Part shown: positions 8,394 through 16,853 of the stretch, piece by piece | Position numbering within the stretch: position 1 is the stretch's first letter | Layout: each line of letters starts with the position of its first letter | Assembly: GCF_004365915.1 (NCBI RefSeq) | Contig: NZ_SODI01000001.1 | Coordinates: 496,001 to 560,000, forward strand | Origin: Cryobacterium psychrophilum | Lineage (GTDB): Bacteria; Actinomycetota; Actinomycetes; Actinomycetales; Microbacteriaceae | DNA length: 64,000 nt | Direction: 5' to 3' | Translations under genes and position numbers: made by a program | Notes under the pieces: model-generated | Databases searched by the model: none | What the model was told of the DNA's origin: nothing | Seen by the model: only the letters and a program-made list of their open reading frames with translations

Positions 8394-9203
8394 GTATCGA
8401 CACCCTGCAGTCCCATTACGGATTCACCCGCATGCCCTTCGCCCGGGACATTCCGCCGCAAGCCTTGCATCCGCATCCGTCGCATCGGGAAGCGATGGCT
8501 CGCATTGATTGGTGCGTCAGTCAGCGTCAGCTCGGGGTGATCAGTGGTGAAGTCGGCGCGGGGAAAACCGTCGCCGTTCGCGCGGCCCTGGCCCAGCTGG
8601 AGCCGTCTCGGCATCAGGTGATCTATATCCCCGACCCGACGATCACGATGCGCGGCATCCACACCCGCATCGTCACCGCGCTCGGCGGCACCCCCGCGTT
8701 CTTCTCCGGAGTGCTCGCCTCGCAAACCGCGGCGCTGCTCGCCGGGGAACTCGACGAACGCGCCCGGCTACCCGTCGTCGTGATCGATGAAGCACACCTG
8801 CTCACCAACACCGACCTCGAAGCGCTCCGCATGCTCACCAACAGCGATATGGACACGGGGTCGCACTTCGCGATGCTCCTCATCGGCCAGCCCACCCTCC
8901 GCCGCCGGCTGAAACTCGCGGTGCTCTCAGCGCTGGACCAACGCATCTCCACGCGTTACACAATCACCGGGATGAATGCTGGCGACACCACGGAATACGT
9001 CCGGCAACACCTCAAATTCGCCGGCCGGTCAGACCCGCTCTTCTCCGACGACGCGATCCATGCCATCCACCTCGCCAGCGCGGGGTTATCCGCGGGCGGT
9101 GAACAACCTCGCGGTCGCCGCTTTGATCGCGACCTACGCTGCCGACAAAGCAATCGTCGACCTGGCCGCCGCGCAATCGGCGATCACCGAGAACAGCGAA
9201 TGA
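8390..9203 (+). CDS. AAA ATPase of the ExeA/TniB/TnsC type, frameshifted near its end
   Basis: Transposition ATPase partner with Walker A (GEVGAGKT near residue 48), Walker B (LPVVVIDEAHLL) and sensor region (IGQPTLRRRLKL), total about 270 residues. At about 9074-9086 the reading frame breaks. Upstream frame: IHAIHLAS. The expected continuation RGYPRAVNNLAVAALIATYA lies in the +1 frame and ends at TGA 9201-9203. Read without correction the ORF runs to 9220 with an arginine-rich nonsense tail. The lost segment is the C-terminal lid helices, so function may be impaired unless this is a sequencing error or programmed slip at GCGCGGGG. Confidence 0.75.
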
Positions 9204-9247
9204 GCCCGCGTCACGAGTGACGACCACCACGTCACCATCCTGACGAA

Positions 9248-9280
9248 AGCCCCGCCGGAATCCTCCGGCGGGGCTTCTTC
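9248..9280 (+). terminator. rho-independent terminator of the transposon operon
   Basis: AGCCCCGCCGGA at 9248-9259 pairs perfectly with TCCGGCGGGGCT at 9264-9275 (12 bp, 4-base loop) followed by TCTTC. It lies just inside the right inverted repeat. Confidence 0.85.
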
Positions 9281-9290
9281 ATGCCCGGAT

Positions 9291-9340
9291 ATCGTCACCG
9301 AGGATGACGCGGCCATCGTCATATAACGCGACGGGCGACA
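9291..9340 (-). repeat. right terminal inverted repeat of the transposon
   Basis: Reads inward from 9340 as TGTCGCCCGTC and, at 9321-9291, TGACGATGG to CTCGGTGACGAT. It is followed outside by the target duplicate CCATC at 9341-9345. Confidence 0.75.
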
Positions 9341-9447
9341 CCATCTACGCACTGCAAGTCCTATTTGTGTTCATGGGAATCTCTGGAGGCGACAGTATGC
9401 TGGAAATCACATCAGCCAGCGCAGTGCAGCGCGAAGAGAGGTTCCTC

Positions 9448-9783
9448 ATGATGAAGTCGTCGTTGACTGCTCTAGTGCGTCACGAGTTGGATCACGCCCG
9501 GCAGGTCAGCAGCGGCCGTAGCGCGAAGACCGTGTACGGAGGCAATGAACGCACACTCCGCCAGACTGTGATCGCCTTGCGTGCCGGCGCCAAGTTGGAT
9601 GAGCATGAGAATCCCGGTGACGCGACTTTTTTCGTGTTGCACGGACGCGTCGTCCTCATCTCGGGTGAGAACTCCTGGAGTGGCTCACCGGGCGATCTGC
9701 TGATCGTACCGGAGGGCCGACACGCACTCGAAGCGGTAGAAGACGCGGCGGTACTGTTCACGGTGGCAAAGACTCGGTGCTGA
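9448..9783 (+). CDS. small cupin-fold protein
   Basis: Single-domain cupin of 111 residues. The beta-barrel motifs are visible: LRQTVIALRAGAKLDEHENP with a metal-type His, GDATFFVLHGRVVL, then GDLLIVPEGRHALEAVEDA. Such proteins occur in stress and pH or nickel/urease neighbourhoods in actinobacteria, but the ligand is unknown. The start is uncertain. ATG 9448 has GAGAGG upstream and gives the usual family length, while ATG 9397 (TGGAGG upstream) would add 17 residues. Any longer start reaches into the transposon and its target duplicate, so the original promoter was probably displaced by the insertion. Confidence 0.75.
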   Translation: MMKSSLTALVRHELDHARQVSSGRSAKTVYGGNERTLRQTVIALRAGAKLDEHENPGDATFFVLHGRVVLISGENSWSGSPGDLLIVPEGRHALEAVEDAAVLFTVAKTRC

Positions 9784-9847
9784 GTTCCCGAGTCGATGAC
9801 CCATGGTGGTTTGATGGACGGGCCGCGCGATCGAGAAAAGGGGTGCT

Positions 9848-10171
9848 TCAGGCAACAGCCTGCGGCGGCAGTACAGCAATCACGGAGTGATCCTTGGCAA
9901 ATATGCCCACCTTAGCGGCTCCCCCCGGAGAGCCGATGTCGTCGAAGAACTCGACGTTGGCCTTGTAATAGTCGGCCCATTTCTCCGGCACATCATCTTC
10001 ATAAAAGATGGCCTCAACTGGGCACACGGGCTCACAGGCACTGCAGTCTATGCACTCATCCGGGTGGATGTAGAGCATCCGTTCGCCCTCATAAATGCAA
10101 TCGACCGGGCATTCTTCGATGCAGGCCCGATCTTTCACGTCGACGCAGGGAAGAGCAATAACATACGTCAT
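9848..10171 (-). CDS. fdxA: 7Fe ferredoxin FdxA
   Basis: Low-potential electron carrier of 107 residues. It has the cluster-binding cysteines of a 3Fe-4S/4Fe-4S ferredoxin: CIEECPVDC in the first half and [12 protein letters not shown] in the second, followed by the family signature [13 protein letters not shown]. The start [12 protein letters not shown] at 10171 is standard for actinobacterial FdxA and has GGGAG upstream. It stands alone between the convergent cupin gene and the aconitase gene. The electron partner is not visible from context. Confidence 0.93.
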   Translation of the reverse strand: MTYVIALPCVDVKDRACIEECPVDCIYEGERMLYIHPDECIDCSACEPVCPVEAIFYEDDVPEKWADYYKANVEFFDDIGSPGGAAKVGIFAKDHSVIAVLPPQAVA

Positions 10172-10282
10172 AGTGGCAAGGCTCCCTTCACGCACAGCAG
10201 ACTTTCAGCTTACGACAACCGGGTGATCAAATCCAGATTACGCTGTCGGACCCGTTGGGGACGGGCATGCACACGGCACGGT
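10172..10282 (-). promoter_or_regulatory. gap holding the fdxA promoter
   Basis: About 110 bases between the aconitase stop and the fdxA start. It contains only the GGGAG ribosome site of fdxA (about 10183-10187); no clear -35/-10 pair, terminator or operator could be picked out. Confidence 0.3.
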
Positions 10283-12262
10283 TCAGTCTCGATCGCGGGT
10301 CTCGGCCGCTCTCCGCTCCTGCAGCCAGGGAATGAGTCCCCCCGCGAGCAACATGTCGATCTGCCGCTGTGAGAAGTTCTGCCGGGCAGCGTAGTCCTCA
10401 TTGCGAGTCTTATTGTGCACGGTGATCGCGGTTCCGGCGGCGAGGGCCTCGCGGATGCCGTCCAGGACCAGAACATCGTCACGCTGGATGCGGTCGTGAT
10501 CGGTCGCATCCGCGAATTCGAGCGCGAGCACACCAAAATTGACGAGGTTCTGCCAGTGGATGCGTGCGAAGGAGACGGCCATGACCGCGCGCAAGCCAAG
10601 AAAACGGGGGGTGATCGCAGCATGCTCCCGTGAGGAACCCTGCCCGTAGTTGGCGCCGGCAATGATTATGTGCCCGGAAGTATCGCGGGTTTCGGCCGCG
10701 CGGGTCGGGTAGGTTTCATCGACCTGGTCGAAGGTGAAGCGGGCGAGTTTGGGGATGTTGCTGCGGAAAGGCAAAACGCGCGCGCCCGCCGGCAGGATCT
10801 CATCCGTGGAAATATCGTCACCGACCAACAGAGCCACCGGGGCCTCGATGCGATCGGCGAGGGGCGCGAAGACCGGCAACGAGGAAATGTTGTCGCCCTT
10901 CACCAGTTCCACCTGGGAGGCCTCTGCCAGAGGCAACGGTGCCTCGAGCATGGCCAGGTTCACACTCGATGTGGCCGGGAACTGGACCGTCGGGTACGTC
11001 AGATCGAATAGTTCTTCAAGGTCGCGCGGGTCGGTGATCGCCCCGGTGAGCACCGCCGCCGCCGCCGTCTCCGGCGAGCACAGGTAGACCGAATCTTCCT
11101 GGGTGCCGGAGCGGCCTAGAAAGTTGCGCGGCATCGTGCGCAGGCTGTTGCGCCCGTTTGCCGGGGCCTGACCCATTCCGATGCAGCCCATGCAGCCTGA
11201 CTGGTGTAGCCGGGCACCGGCGCTGATTAAATCGAGAGTGGCACCCATGCGAGTCAGATCCTGCAGTATCTGGCGGGAGCTCGGGTTGACGTCGAAGGAC
11301 ACGCCAGGGGGTGACTGGCGCCCCTTCACGATTGCGGCGACGATTGCGAAGTCGCGCAGTCCCGGATTCGCGGATGAGCCGATCACGACCTGCCCAACAG
11401 GTCTACCGGCGACCTCTCGCACCGGCACGACGTTGCCCGGTGAACTGGGCAGTGCGATGAGTGGCACGATGGTCGAGAGGTCAATCTCCTCGGTCACGTC
11501 GTATCCGGCATCCGCATCGGAGAGCAGTTCGACGAAGTCGCCCTCGCGTTGCTCTGAGCGAAGGAACGCGCGCACCTGATCGTCCGCTGGGAAGACCGTT
11601 GTAGTCGCGCCGAGCTCGGCGCCCATATTGGCGATCACATGCCGGTCCATCGCGGTGAGGGTCGACAGGCCCGGTCCGTAGTATTCGATAATCCGGTTGA
11701 CGCCGCCCTTGACGCCATGTCGGCGGAGCATTTCGAGAATGACATCCTTGGCGCTCGTCCACGGCGGCAGCTGGCCGGTGAGACGCACGCCCCAGATTTC
11801 GGGCATCCTGATGTAGAGCGGTTCGCCGGCGATCGCGAGAGCCACCTCGATACCGCCAACGCCGATGGCCAGCATCCCGAGCGAGCCCGCAGCCGGGGTG
11901 TGACTGTCCGAGCCGACCATCGTCTTGCCCGGGATGCCGAACCGCTGCATATGCGTCGGGTGCGAGACCCCGTTCCCGGCCTTCGAAAACCACAGGCCGA
12001 ATCGTTGACAGGCCGAGCGGAGGAAGTCGTGGTCCTCCGCGTTCTTACTGTCGGCCTGCAACAGGTTGTGGTCGATGTACTGAACGGACACTTCAGTGCG
12101 CGCACGATCAAGTCCCAGCGCCTCCAACTCAAGCATGACAAGAGTTCCCGTTGCATCCTGGGTGAGGGTCTGATCGATGCGCAGGCCAATTTCGGTCCCC
12201 GGTGTCATCTCCCCGCTGAGCAGGTGAGAGGAAATAAGTTTCTGAGCAACGTTATATGCCAC
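10283..12262 (-). CDS. aconitate hydratase, 659-residue single-chain type
   Basis: Converts citrate to isocitrate through a 4Fe-4S cluster. The order is correct: HPTHMQRFGIPGKTMVGSDS (active-site SDSHT), then LHQSGCMGCIGMGQAPANG with the cluster cysteines, then the swivel domain with GANYGQGSSREHAA. At 659 residues it belongs to the shorter aconitase group rather than the roughly 900-residue AcnA common in actinobacteria, so it may be a second copy or a related isomerase. AAGGAGG lies 7 bases before the ATG at 12262. It is not in an operon with its neighbours. Confidence 0.88.
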   Translation of the reverse strand: MAYNVAQKLISSHLLSGEMTPGTEIGLRIDQTLTQDATGTLVMLELEALGLDRARTEVSVQYIDHNLLQADSKNAEDHDFLRSACQRFGLWFSKAGNGVSHPTHMQRFGIPGKTMVGSDSHTPAAGSLGMLAIGVGGIEVALAIAGEPLYIRMPEIWGVRLTGQLPPWTSAKDVILEMLRRHGVKGGVNRIIEYYGPGLSTLTAMDRHVIANMGAELGATTTVFPADDQVRAFLRSEQREGDFVELLSDADAGYDVTEEIDLSTIVPLIALPSSPGNVVPVREVAGRPVGQVVIGSSANPGLRDFAIVAAIVKGRQSPPGVSFDVNPSSRQILQDLTRMGATLDLISAGARLHQSGCMGCIGMGQAPANGRNSLRTMPRNFLGRSGTQEDSVYLCSPETAAAAVLTGAITDPRDLEELFDLTYPTVQFPATSSVNLAMLEAPLPLAEASQVELVKGDNISSLPVFAPLADRIEAPVALLVGDDISTDEILPAGARVLPFRSNIPKLARFTFDQVDETYPTRAAETRDTSGHIIIAGANYGQGSSREHAAITPRFLGLRAVMAVSFARIHWQNLVNFGVLALEFADATDHDRIQRDDVLVLDGIREALAAGTAITVHNKTRNEDYAARQNFSQRQIDMLLAGGLIPWLQERRAAETRDRD

Positions 12263-12900
12263 CGCGAACCTCCTTAGTCAAATGTCCTCGGGAAAATCCC
12301 GAAATCGCAGTCAGGTTGTGAAAATATCGCAGCACTCAAATCTAGGCCATTACCCCACGCGCCACCACCCCAGACCGAGACCTTCCCTGACCTGTCCCCC
12401 TTCGAGAAATGCTCAAGACCGTTACCAACAAACAACGCTCCGGCGTTGATGAGAACGACCTCCCCGACTTCGCCGACAAGATCTGCGCCCCGCACTCCGT
12501 GTCACGCTTGAGCCGCCGCGAATGAGAGAGCTGCCGTGGAATCCGGACTGCCTCCGCTTCGTGACAGAACGTTAATCGGAGTGCCTCGCTGCTGGCAAGT
12601 GGGGCAAACGCTGGACGAACCCGTCATGCGAAACGCTACTTGGCCCCGCCAATCCTCCTGGATGTTTGGAATCCAACGGCGCCCCGCGCTGGAAGCTGCG
12701 CGCCTTATACGACTCCATGAAGGACGCAGCGGCGGCGACGAACGGTGTGATGCTGGCACGCCTTTCCGTCTATGACGACGTAGATGGAGAGAGACTTGGC
12801 GACGCGTTGGAGTCACGAGCCATCGCGGATCCACAGGCCTTGCGCGCGCTGCTCCAGCGCGGCACCTACATCGGGCGAATGCTGGCGGAGAGTCAACGTC
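12263..12900. other. gene-poor degenerate stretch with hints of decayed coding
   Basis: No intact gene is supported. The first 30 bases hold the aconitase ribosome site. A 38-codon plus-strand frame from 12410 (LKTVTNKQRSGVDENDLPDF) and a frame around 12714-12900 (ARLSVYDDVDGERLGDALES, ALLQRGTYIGRMLAESQRHV) look protein-like. Neither has a ribosome site, and they are probably relics. Confidence 0.4.
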
Positions 12901-13117
12901 ATGTCCGCGACCACCCTCGCGGAGAGAGCTTTCATCACCCGTGAGAGACTCCGAAACATTGAAACCGGAATCGGAACACTTCGTGGGGTACTCAAGCCGT
13001 CATTCAGCGGAGGCAGAAACCTCACTTCCGCGTCATTCCAGTATGACTCCGCCTACTTGTCGCACCCGCGCGCCTACGCAATCTCACCAGAGCTTCGCCT
13101 CGGTTACATGGGGCCGC
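12901..13117 (+). pseudogene. HipB/HipA-like toxin-antitoxin relic
   Basis: One open frame from ATG 12901 joins two recognisable scraps. The first is an Xre-type helix (LAERAFITRERLRNIETGIG). The second is a HipA N-terminal strand pattern (ASFQYDSAYLSHPRAYAISP then ELRLGY). The toxin kinase domain is absent because the frame runs straight into the truncated OFA transporter at about 13110. The pieces therefore mark a fusion between a hipBA-type module and the transporter. Assignment to HipBA rests on these short motifs only. Confidence 0.45.
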
Positions 13118-13121
13118 CATC

Positions 13122-14300
13122 ATGGGCACGTGGGTGGATACGAACGGACCCCGGAAGGCCATGTTTGTGTCGGCCCTGTTCTGGTCAGGTGGATTCCTGA
13201 TTGGCTCCCTCGGCATCTTCAGCAACCAGCTGTGGCTCGTGTACCTCGGCTACGGGCTCATCGGTGGAATCGGCCTGGGTATTGGTTACATATCGCCGGT
13301 TTCCACGCTCATCAAATGGTTCCCGGACCGCCCCGGACTGGCCACGGGCATGGCCATCATGGGCTTCGGCGGCGGCGCGCTCCTCGCAAGTCCCATCTCC
13401 ACTGCCCTGCTCACCGCATACGACCCGAACTCCGGTATGACCGGTTGGATCGCGAGCGGTGACGCGGTCGGAAAACTCTGGCTCACCCTCGCCGTCGTCT
13501 ACCTCGTCTACATGATGTTCGGCGCGTTCACCATCAAGGTGCCAGCCGCGGACTGGAAACCGAACGGGTTCGACCCGTCGAAGGTCAAGGTGCGCGCCCT
13601 CGTGAGCAACAACCACGTGTCGGCAAAGAACGCCATCAGGACCCGTCAGTTCTGGCTGATCTGGATCGTGTTATTCTGCAATGTAACGGCCGGTATCGGA
13701 ATCCTTGAGCAGGCGGCCCCCATGATCCAGGACTTCTTCCGCCAGCCGGACGGCTCATCCCTCGTGACGGTCGTTGTGGCTGGAGGCTTCGTCGGGTTGC
13801 TCTCGATCGCCAACATGGGTGGGCGTTTCGCGTGGTCGAGCACCTCCGACTTCACGGGTCGCAAGAACATCTACATGGTCTACCTCGGTGTGGGTACCGT
13901 TCTTTATCTTGTGCTCGCCCTTCTGGGTTCCACGACGACCGCACTGTATGTGATCCTCGCCTTCGTGATCATCTCCTTCTATGGCGGCGGATTCGCCACG
14001 GCGCCCGCGTATCTACGGGACCTGTTCGGCACTTTCCAGGTGGGTGCGATCCACGGACGCCTGCTCACCGCTTGGTCCGCAGCCGGTATTGCCGGTCCGC
14101 TCATTGTGAACTCCATCCTCGATGCCCAGGGCACTCCAGGAGAGCTGACTGCGACGGACTACCAGCCGGCCCTGTTGACCATGGTTGGTATCCTCGCGGT
14201 CGGCTTCGTCGCCAACCTCATGATTCGGCCCGTCGCCAAGACCTTCCACGAGCCAACGGTGGCGCCGCCAACCGCTCGCGAACCTGCACTGGAGTCCTAA
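13122..14300 (+). pseudogene. OFA-family MFS transporter lacking its N terminus
   Basis: A 392-codon frame matching the major facilitator OFA (oxalate/formate antiporter-like) family from WVDTNGPRKAMF, normally about 70-90 residues into the protein. Later motifs are GIGYISPVSTLIKWFPDRPG and GFATAPAYLRDLFGTFQVGA. About nine to ten membrane segments remain and the first two are missing. Upstream in-frame sequence (AAI) meets the HipA-like relic, so the 5' end was cut off by a rearrangement. No ribosome site precedes ATG 13122. It may be unexpressed or yield a defective protein; the small downstream subunit gene is intact. Confidence 0.75.
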
Positions 14301-14301
14301 C

Positions 14302-14403
14302 ATGAAGACCCTGAAACTCGTTCTCGGCTGGGCCCTCGTGGGTGTTCCGCTCGTCTACGGCGTGACGCAGACACTCATTAAAGTGACGGCGCTGTTTGGC
14401 TGA
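14302..14403 (+). CDS. 33-residue MFS transporter small subunit
   Basis: ATG at 14302, one base after the transporter stop, opens a 33-residue single-span peptide (KTLKLVLGWALVGVPLVYGV, ending KVTALFG) stopping at TGA 14401-14403. Such tiny proteins follow OFA-type MFS genes in many actinobacteria and are annotated as a transporter small subunit. Its retention behind a truncated transporter argues that the truncation is recent. Confidence 0.75.
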   Translation: MKTLKLVLGWALVGVPLVYGVTQTLIKVTALFG

Positions 14404-14563
14404 CGCGACTTAACTGTTGTTCCCACACAGGTTGTGTGCGTGGCGTGCGTTAAAAAGTGAGGACCTCCGGGATCGATTGGATTACTACACACAATCTGAT
14501 ACCAAGGAGGCCCCATCTCTTACGTTACTCATTTCAATGCCGCTTTGACTCTGTCGGGCCGGT

Positions 14564-14608
14564 CCCTGCGTGATTCTCCTATGATTAACATAGGAGAATC
14601 ACGCAGGG
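14564..14608. repeat. perfect 20-bp palindrome
   Basis: CCCTGCGTGATTCTCCTATG at 14564-14583 is perfectly complementary to 14589-14608 around the 5-base loop ATTAA. It is followed by no T run, so it is not a standard terminator. It lies just beyond the 3' end of the hypothetical gene 14631-15236 and may be its bidirectional transcription stop, a recombination scar or a mobile-element end. Confidence 0.75.
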
Positions 14609-14630
14609 CCTCGCTGTGCAGTGACCAGGA

Positions 14631-15236
14631 TCAGAACCCGTCATCGGATCTGGGAAACCACACGGTTTCGCTGTCGTCCGGGTCTGTGACAAACCACGTG
14701 GACGTATCCTTCGGTTCAATCCCCGCCCAGGTGAGCGCTGCGAGTTCGTTGGGACCGAGTCCGCTGCTGTCGCCTCTCATGGTGGCCAGTTCCGTCAGGG
14801 ACTCGAACGCGATCCGGGCGGCGACGGCCACCTGCTCAGAACCCGCAATTCTCTGTCCCGTCCCGAAAGCCCCCCAAACTTCCTCTGGGACCGCCCACAT
14901 GTGCCGCCGCCGCGCGGCGATCAGACTCACCCGATCTGGATCGCGAAGGTCCGCGCTGGCTAGGAGCGGGGCAAGCCAGCCGGGCGTCGGCTCCGCAGCA
15001 ATGATCCAGGCGTTCGCTTGGAAAAGCGTCGGCGTCCGCGTGATGTCGGCCGTGCGCATGGCCTCGGCCACGTCGCGGACGGTGAGCCCGAGAACCTCAC
15101 TGACCGGGACGGGGCAGAGCTGGCGATCGACCCGCCGGCCTGTGCCGAGGCGGGACCAAAGCCATGGGCTTTTCGGTTTCGGGGTCCCGCTGTGTTTCGG
15201 AGACCCTGTCAGACGTGTTTCCGCCGGATTGACCAT
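14631..15236 (-). CDS. hypothetical protein, 201 residues
   Basis: Soluble protein without a recognised domain. It contains EVLGLTVRDVAEAMRTADIT, which looks like a short helix-turn-helix, and is otherwise rich in Trp (ANAWIIAAEPTPGWLAPLLA, RRHMWAVPEEVWGAFGTG). ATG at 15236 has TAGGAGAG upstream, with an alternative GTG at 15245 too close to that site. It lies 25 bases downstream of a sigma-region-4-like minus-strand fragment, so both may once have formed one operon, for example of plasmid or phage origin. No function is claimed. Confidence 0.6.
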   Translation of the reverse strand: MVNPAETRLTGSPKHSGTPKPKSPWLWSRLGTGRRVDRQLCPVPVSEVLGLTVRDVAEAMRTADITRTPTLFQANAWIIAAEPTPGWLAPLLASADLRDPDRVSLIAARRRHMWAVPEEVWGAFGTGQRIAGSEQVAVAARIAFESLTELATMRGDSSGLGPNELAALTWAGIEPKDTSTWFVTDPDDSETVWFPRSDDGF

Positions 15237-15260
15237 CGGGATCACCTCTCCTAATCCGGG

Positions 15261-15437
15261 TTAATCATGGAGATAGTGTTCAAGCCGGGGAACACGCAGG
15301 AGCGCGAGGGCACGTTTTTCAATCTGTCGCACTCGTTCCCGCGTGATCCACTGCCCCCCGGCAATCTGAGCCAGCGTGCGCGGCACCTCGCCGTCGAGTC
15401 CGAAATGCGCGGTGAGGATCGAGTACTCCCGGGCCGG
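15261..15437 (-). pseudogene. sigma-70 region 4-like fragment, minus copy
   Basis: Minus-strand residues LPAREYSILTAHFGLDGE, RTLAQIAGGQWITRERVR and QIEKRALALL, ending HYLHD, match the C-terminal region 4.2 helix-turn-helix of primary-type sigma factors. Only this domain is present; regions 2 and 3 are missing. The open frame continues upstream to 15506 without homology. A second, diverged copy faces it on the plus strand (15443-15619), so the sequence is an inverted partial duplication. Confidence 0.6.
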
Positions 15438-15442
15438 CAGGG

Positions 15443-15619
15443 CATCCACGGGAGCAATCGATACTCCAGGCCCGGTTCGGCCTGAACGGCGACGCACCCC
15501 AAACACTCGACCAGATCGCGCGCATCCAAGGCGTCACCCGGGAACGGGTCCGCCAAATCGAAAAACGTGCCCTCGCCCTACTGCGAGTTCCACGCCTCGA
15601 ACTCTACCTCCGGGACTAG
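15443..15619 (+). pseudogene. sigma-70 region 4-like fragment, plus copy
   Basis: Plus-strand frame from 15443 reads REQSILQARFGLNGD, TLDQIARIQGVTRERVRQIE and KRALALL, ending LYLRD and TAG at 15617-15619. It is clearly homologous to the minus-strand copy next to it, and the bases encoding QIEKRALALLRVPRL are largely the same, but the middle of the helix-turn-helix has diverged. It has no start or upstream domain. The two copies meet head to head at about 15440. Confidence 0.6.
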
Positions 15620-15824
15620 ACAAAGCGACTATGGCCACAGGCAAAGCTCCAACCTCTTGTTGAGTACCCGGATGCTCCGAAGGGGCATAGTGCGACCGAA
15701 GTGTGAGCCGCAAGTTTGGGGACTAAATGCCCTTCACGAATACATGGCAATGTGGTTTGTTGATTACAGTTCACACGTCTCGAGTGGGCGAGCTGTTTGA
15801 GGGGCAAATTTCGCGCGAGGTGAG

Positions 15825-16373
15825 ATGTCGCGGCGAGAGCATTCTGAGGCGATGCAAAGTTTGCATGTGAGCGCCGTTGACAGGGATTATAGCGTGGAAG
15901 AGCAAATCGAAGACACCATTAGCCCCAGCAGGCCCCGAGGCCTACGCAGTCGAAAGGTTGGGGCCATCCTGGCCGGCGGGCTCGTGCTTGGTGTTGGCGC
16001 GGCCATCACGCTCGCCGCGTGGAATGACTCCGAATTCGCGCAGGGAACCTTCGCCGCCGGTACGTTCAACATGGTTGGCAGCACTGACGGCACGACGTAC
16101 GCCGAGCACGCGACCGTCGGAGCACCGGCAACGCTCGCGTTTACCGTCAATCCCACGTTGCTCTCACCCGGTGACGTTGTCTACGCGCCGTTTGCCGTCA
16201 AGTTGGATGCGGCAACCACGAACGATGCTCTCGTGACGATTTCCAACGCCGCGACCACCGGCGTAGTGACCAACCTCACGTACACTCTCATCCAGCCCAC
16301 GGCCTTCGGCTGCGCCAGCGATACCACGGGGACGGAAGGGGTATCCCATGAGTACACAATCGTCCGTGGATAG
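15825..16373 (+). CDS. SipW-type signal-peptide surface protein (TasA/camelysin-like), probably shortened
   Basis: After a charged N terminus, residues about 40-65 (KVGAILAGGLVLGVGAAITL, AAWNDSEFAQGTFAAGTFNM) form the SipW-dependent signal peptide typical of TasA/camelysin-like exported proteins. A beta-rich domain follows (TLLSPGDVVYAPFAVKLD, ALVTISNAATTGVVTNLTYT). At 182 residues the end (HEYTIVRG) does not look like a family C terminus, and the next ORF overlaps it, so the 3' part may have been replaced. The GTG at 15825 is uncertain; ATG 15852 is an alternative. The gene stands alone without a SipW peptidase nearby. Confidence 0.6.
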   Translation: MSRREHSEAMQSLHVSAVDRDYSVEEQIEDTISPSRPRGLRSRKVGAILAGGLVLGVGAAITLAAWNDSEFAQGTFAAGTFNMVGSTDGTTYAEHATVGAPATLAFTVNPTLLSPGDVVYAPFAVKLDAATTNDALVTISNAATTGVVTNLTYTLIQPTAFGCASDTTGTEGVSHEYTIVRG

Positions 16374-16569
16374 GAGCCGCATTAGCCAGCTCGAGCACGA
16401 GAACGCGATTCTGAGATCCGAGCTACGTGGGATGACCAGGTCACTCCGTGTAGCTACCGGGTTACTTATGAAGGACACACCTGACGCTGGATCCTCATTC
16501 ACCCATTGTGACTCACAGAACCCCTGCCGGCACTCGTCTGAGAAATTTTACGGCGAGACAACTTCCTAA
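16348..16569 (+). CDS. small coiled-coil ORF of unknown function
   Basis: ATG at 16348 with GGAAGGGG upstream starts 73 residues containing a leucine-zipper-like stretch (RISQLEHENAILRSELRGMT). Similar segments occur at the end of IS3 OrfA proteins, but the match is not convincing. It overlaps the surface-protein ORF by 26 bases in another frame, which suggests one of the two is truncated here. Existence as a real gene is uncertain. Confidence 0.35.
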   Translation: MSTQSSVDRSRISQLEHENAILRSELRGMTRSLRVATGLLMKDTPDAGSSFTHCDSQNPCRHSSEKFYGETTS

Positions 16570-16614
16570 GACACTTGGCCCCTCGTCACTGCGCTGCCAC
16601 AACTCTGCGGCTTT

Positions 16615-16794
16615 CAGATTTATGTGGCGGGGTTCTTCCTGATTTATATGGCGGTGTCGGTTGAGGTCACGCCGATGACGAGGGTGGCTACGCACCGCGT
16701 GAACGCAATTGCGCGCACCCGTTCGTCCGACGTGTGAAATTCCGTAAGCGAGGGGAAGACGTGCCAGCCACATGCGCGCGGCAAAACGATGGTT
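16615..16794. repeat. about 175-bp dispersed repeat, copy 1
   Basis: From about CTTTCAGATTTATG to CGGCAAAACGATG this stretch is nearly identical to 24102-24278, with about a dozen differences and a small indel. The boundaries are sharp at AAAACGATG in both copies, after which the sequences diverge. It is probably the end of a mobile element. The 24-kb copy is joined directly to a DDE transposase fragment. No terminal repeats were identified. Confidence 0.7.
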
Positions 16795-16853
16795 TCTGAG
16801 GCAGCCGCTCCAGCTGAAGAAGGCCAGCGTCCGCACCGTTTCTATTCGTACAC

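Larger units (their letters stand above)
5984..9340. mobile_element. complete 3.36-kb DDE transposon with 5-bp target duplication
   Basis: The ends begin TGT and finish ACA, as in Mu/Tn7/Tn552-type elements. The direct repeat CCATC flanks it exactly at 5979-5983 and 9341-9345. Long imperfect terminal inverted repeats are present: 6003-6033 matches the complement of 9291-9321 at 25 of 31 bases, and matches extend weakly to the tips. Inside are three plus-strand genes (zinc-ribbon/HTH protein, transposase with integrase core, ExeA/TnsC-like ATPase), a hairpin near the left end and a terminator near the right end. The intact target duplication suggests a recent insertion, although the ATPase gene carries a frameshift. 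Confidence 0.85.
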
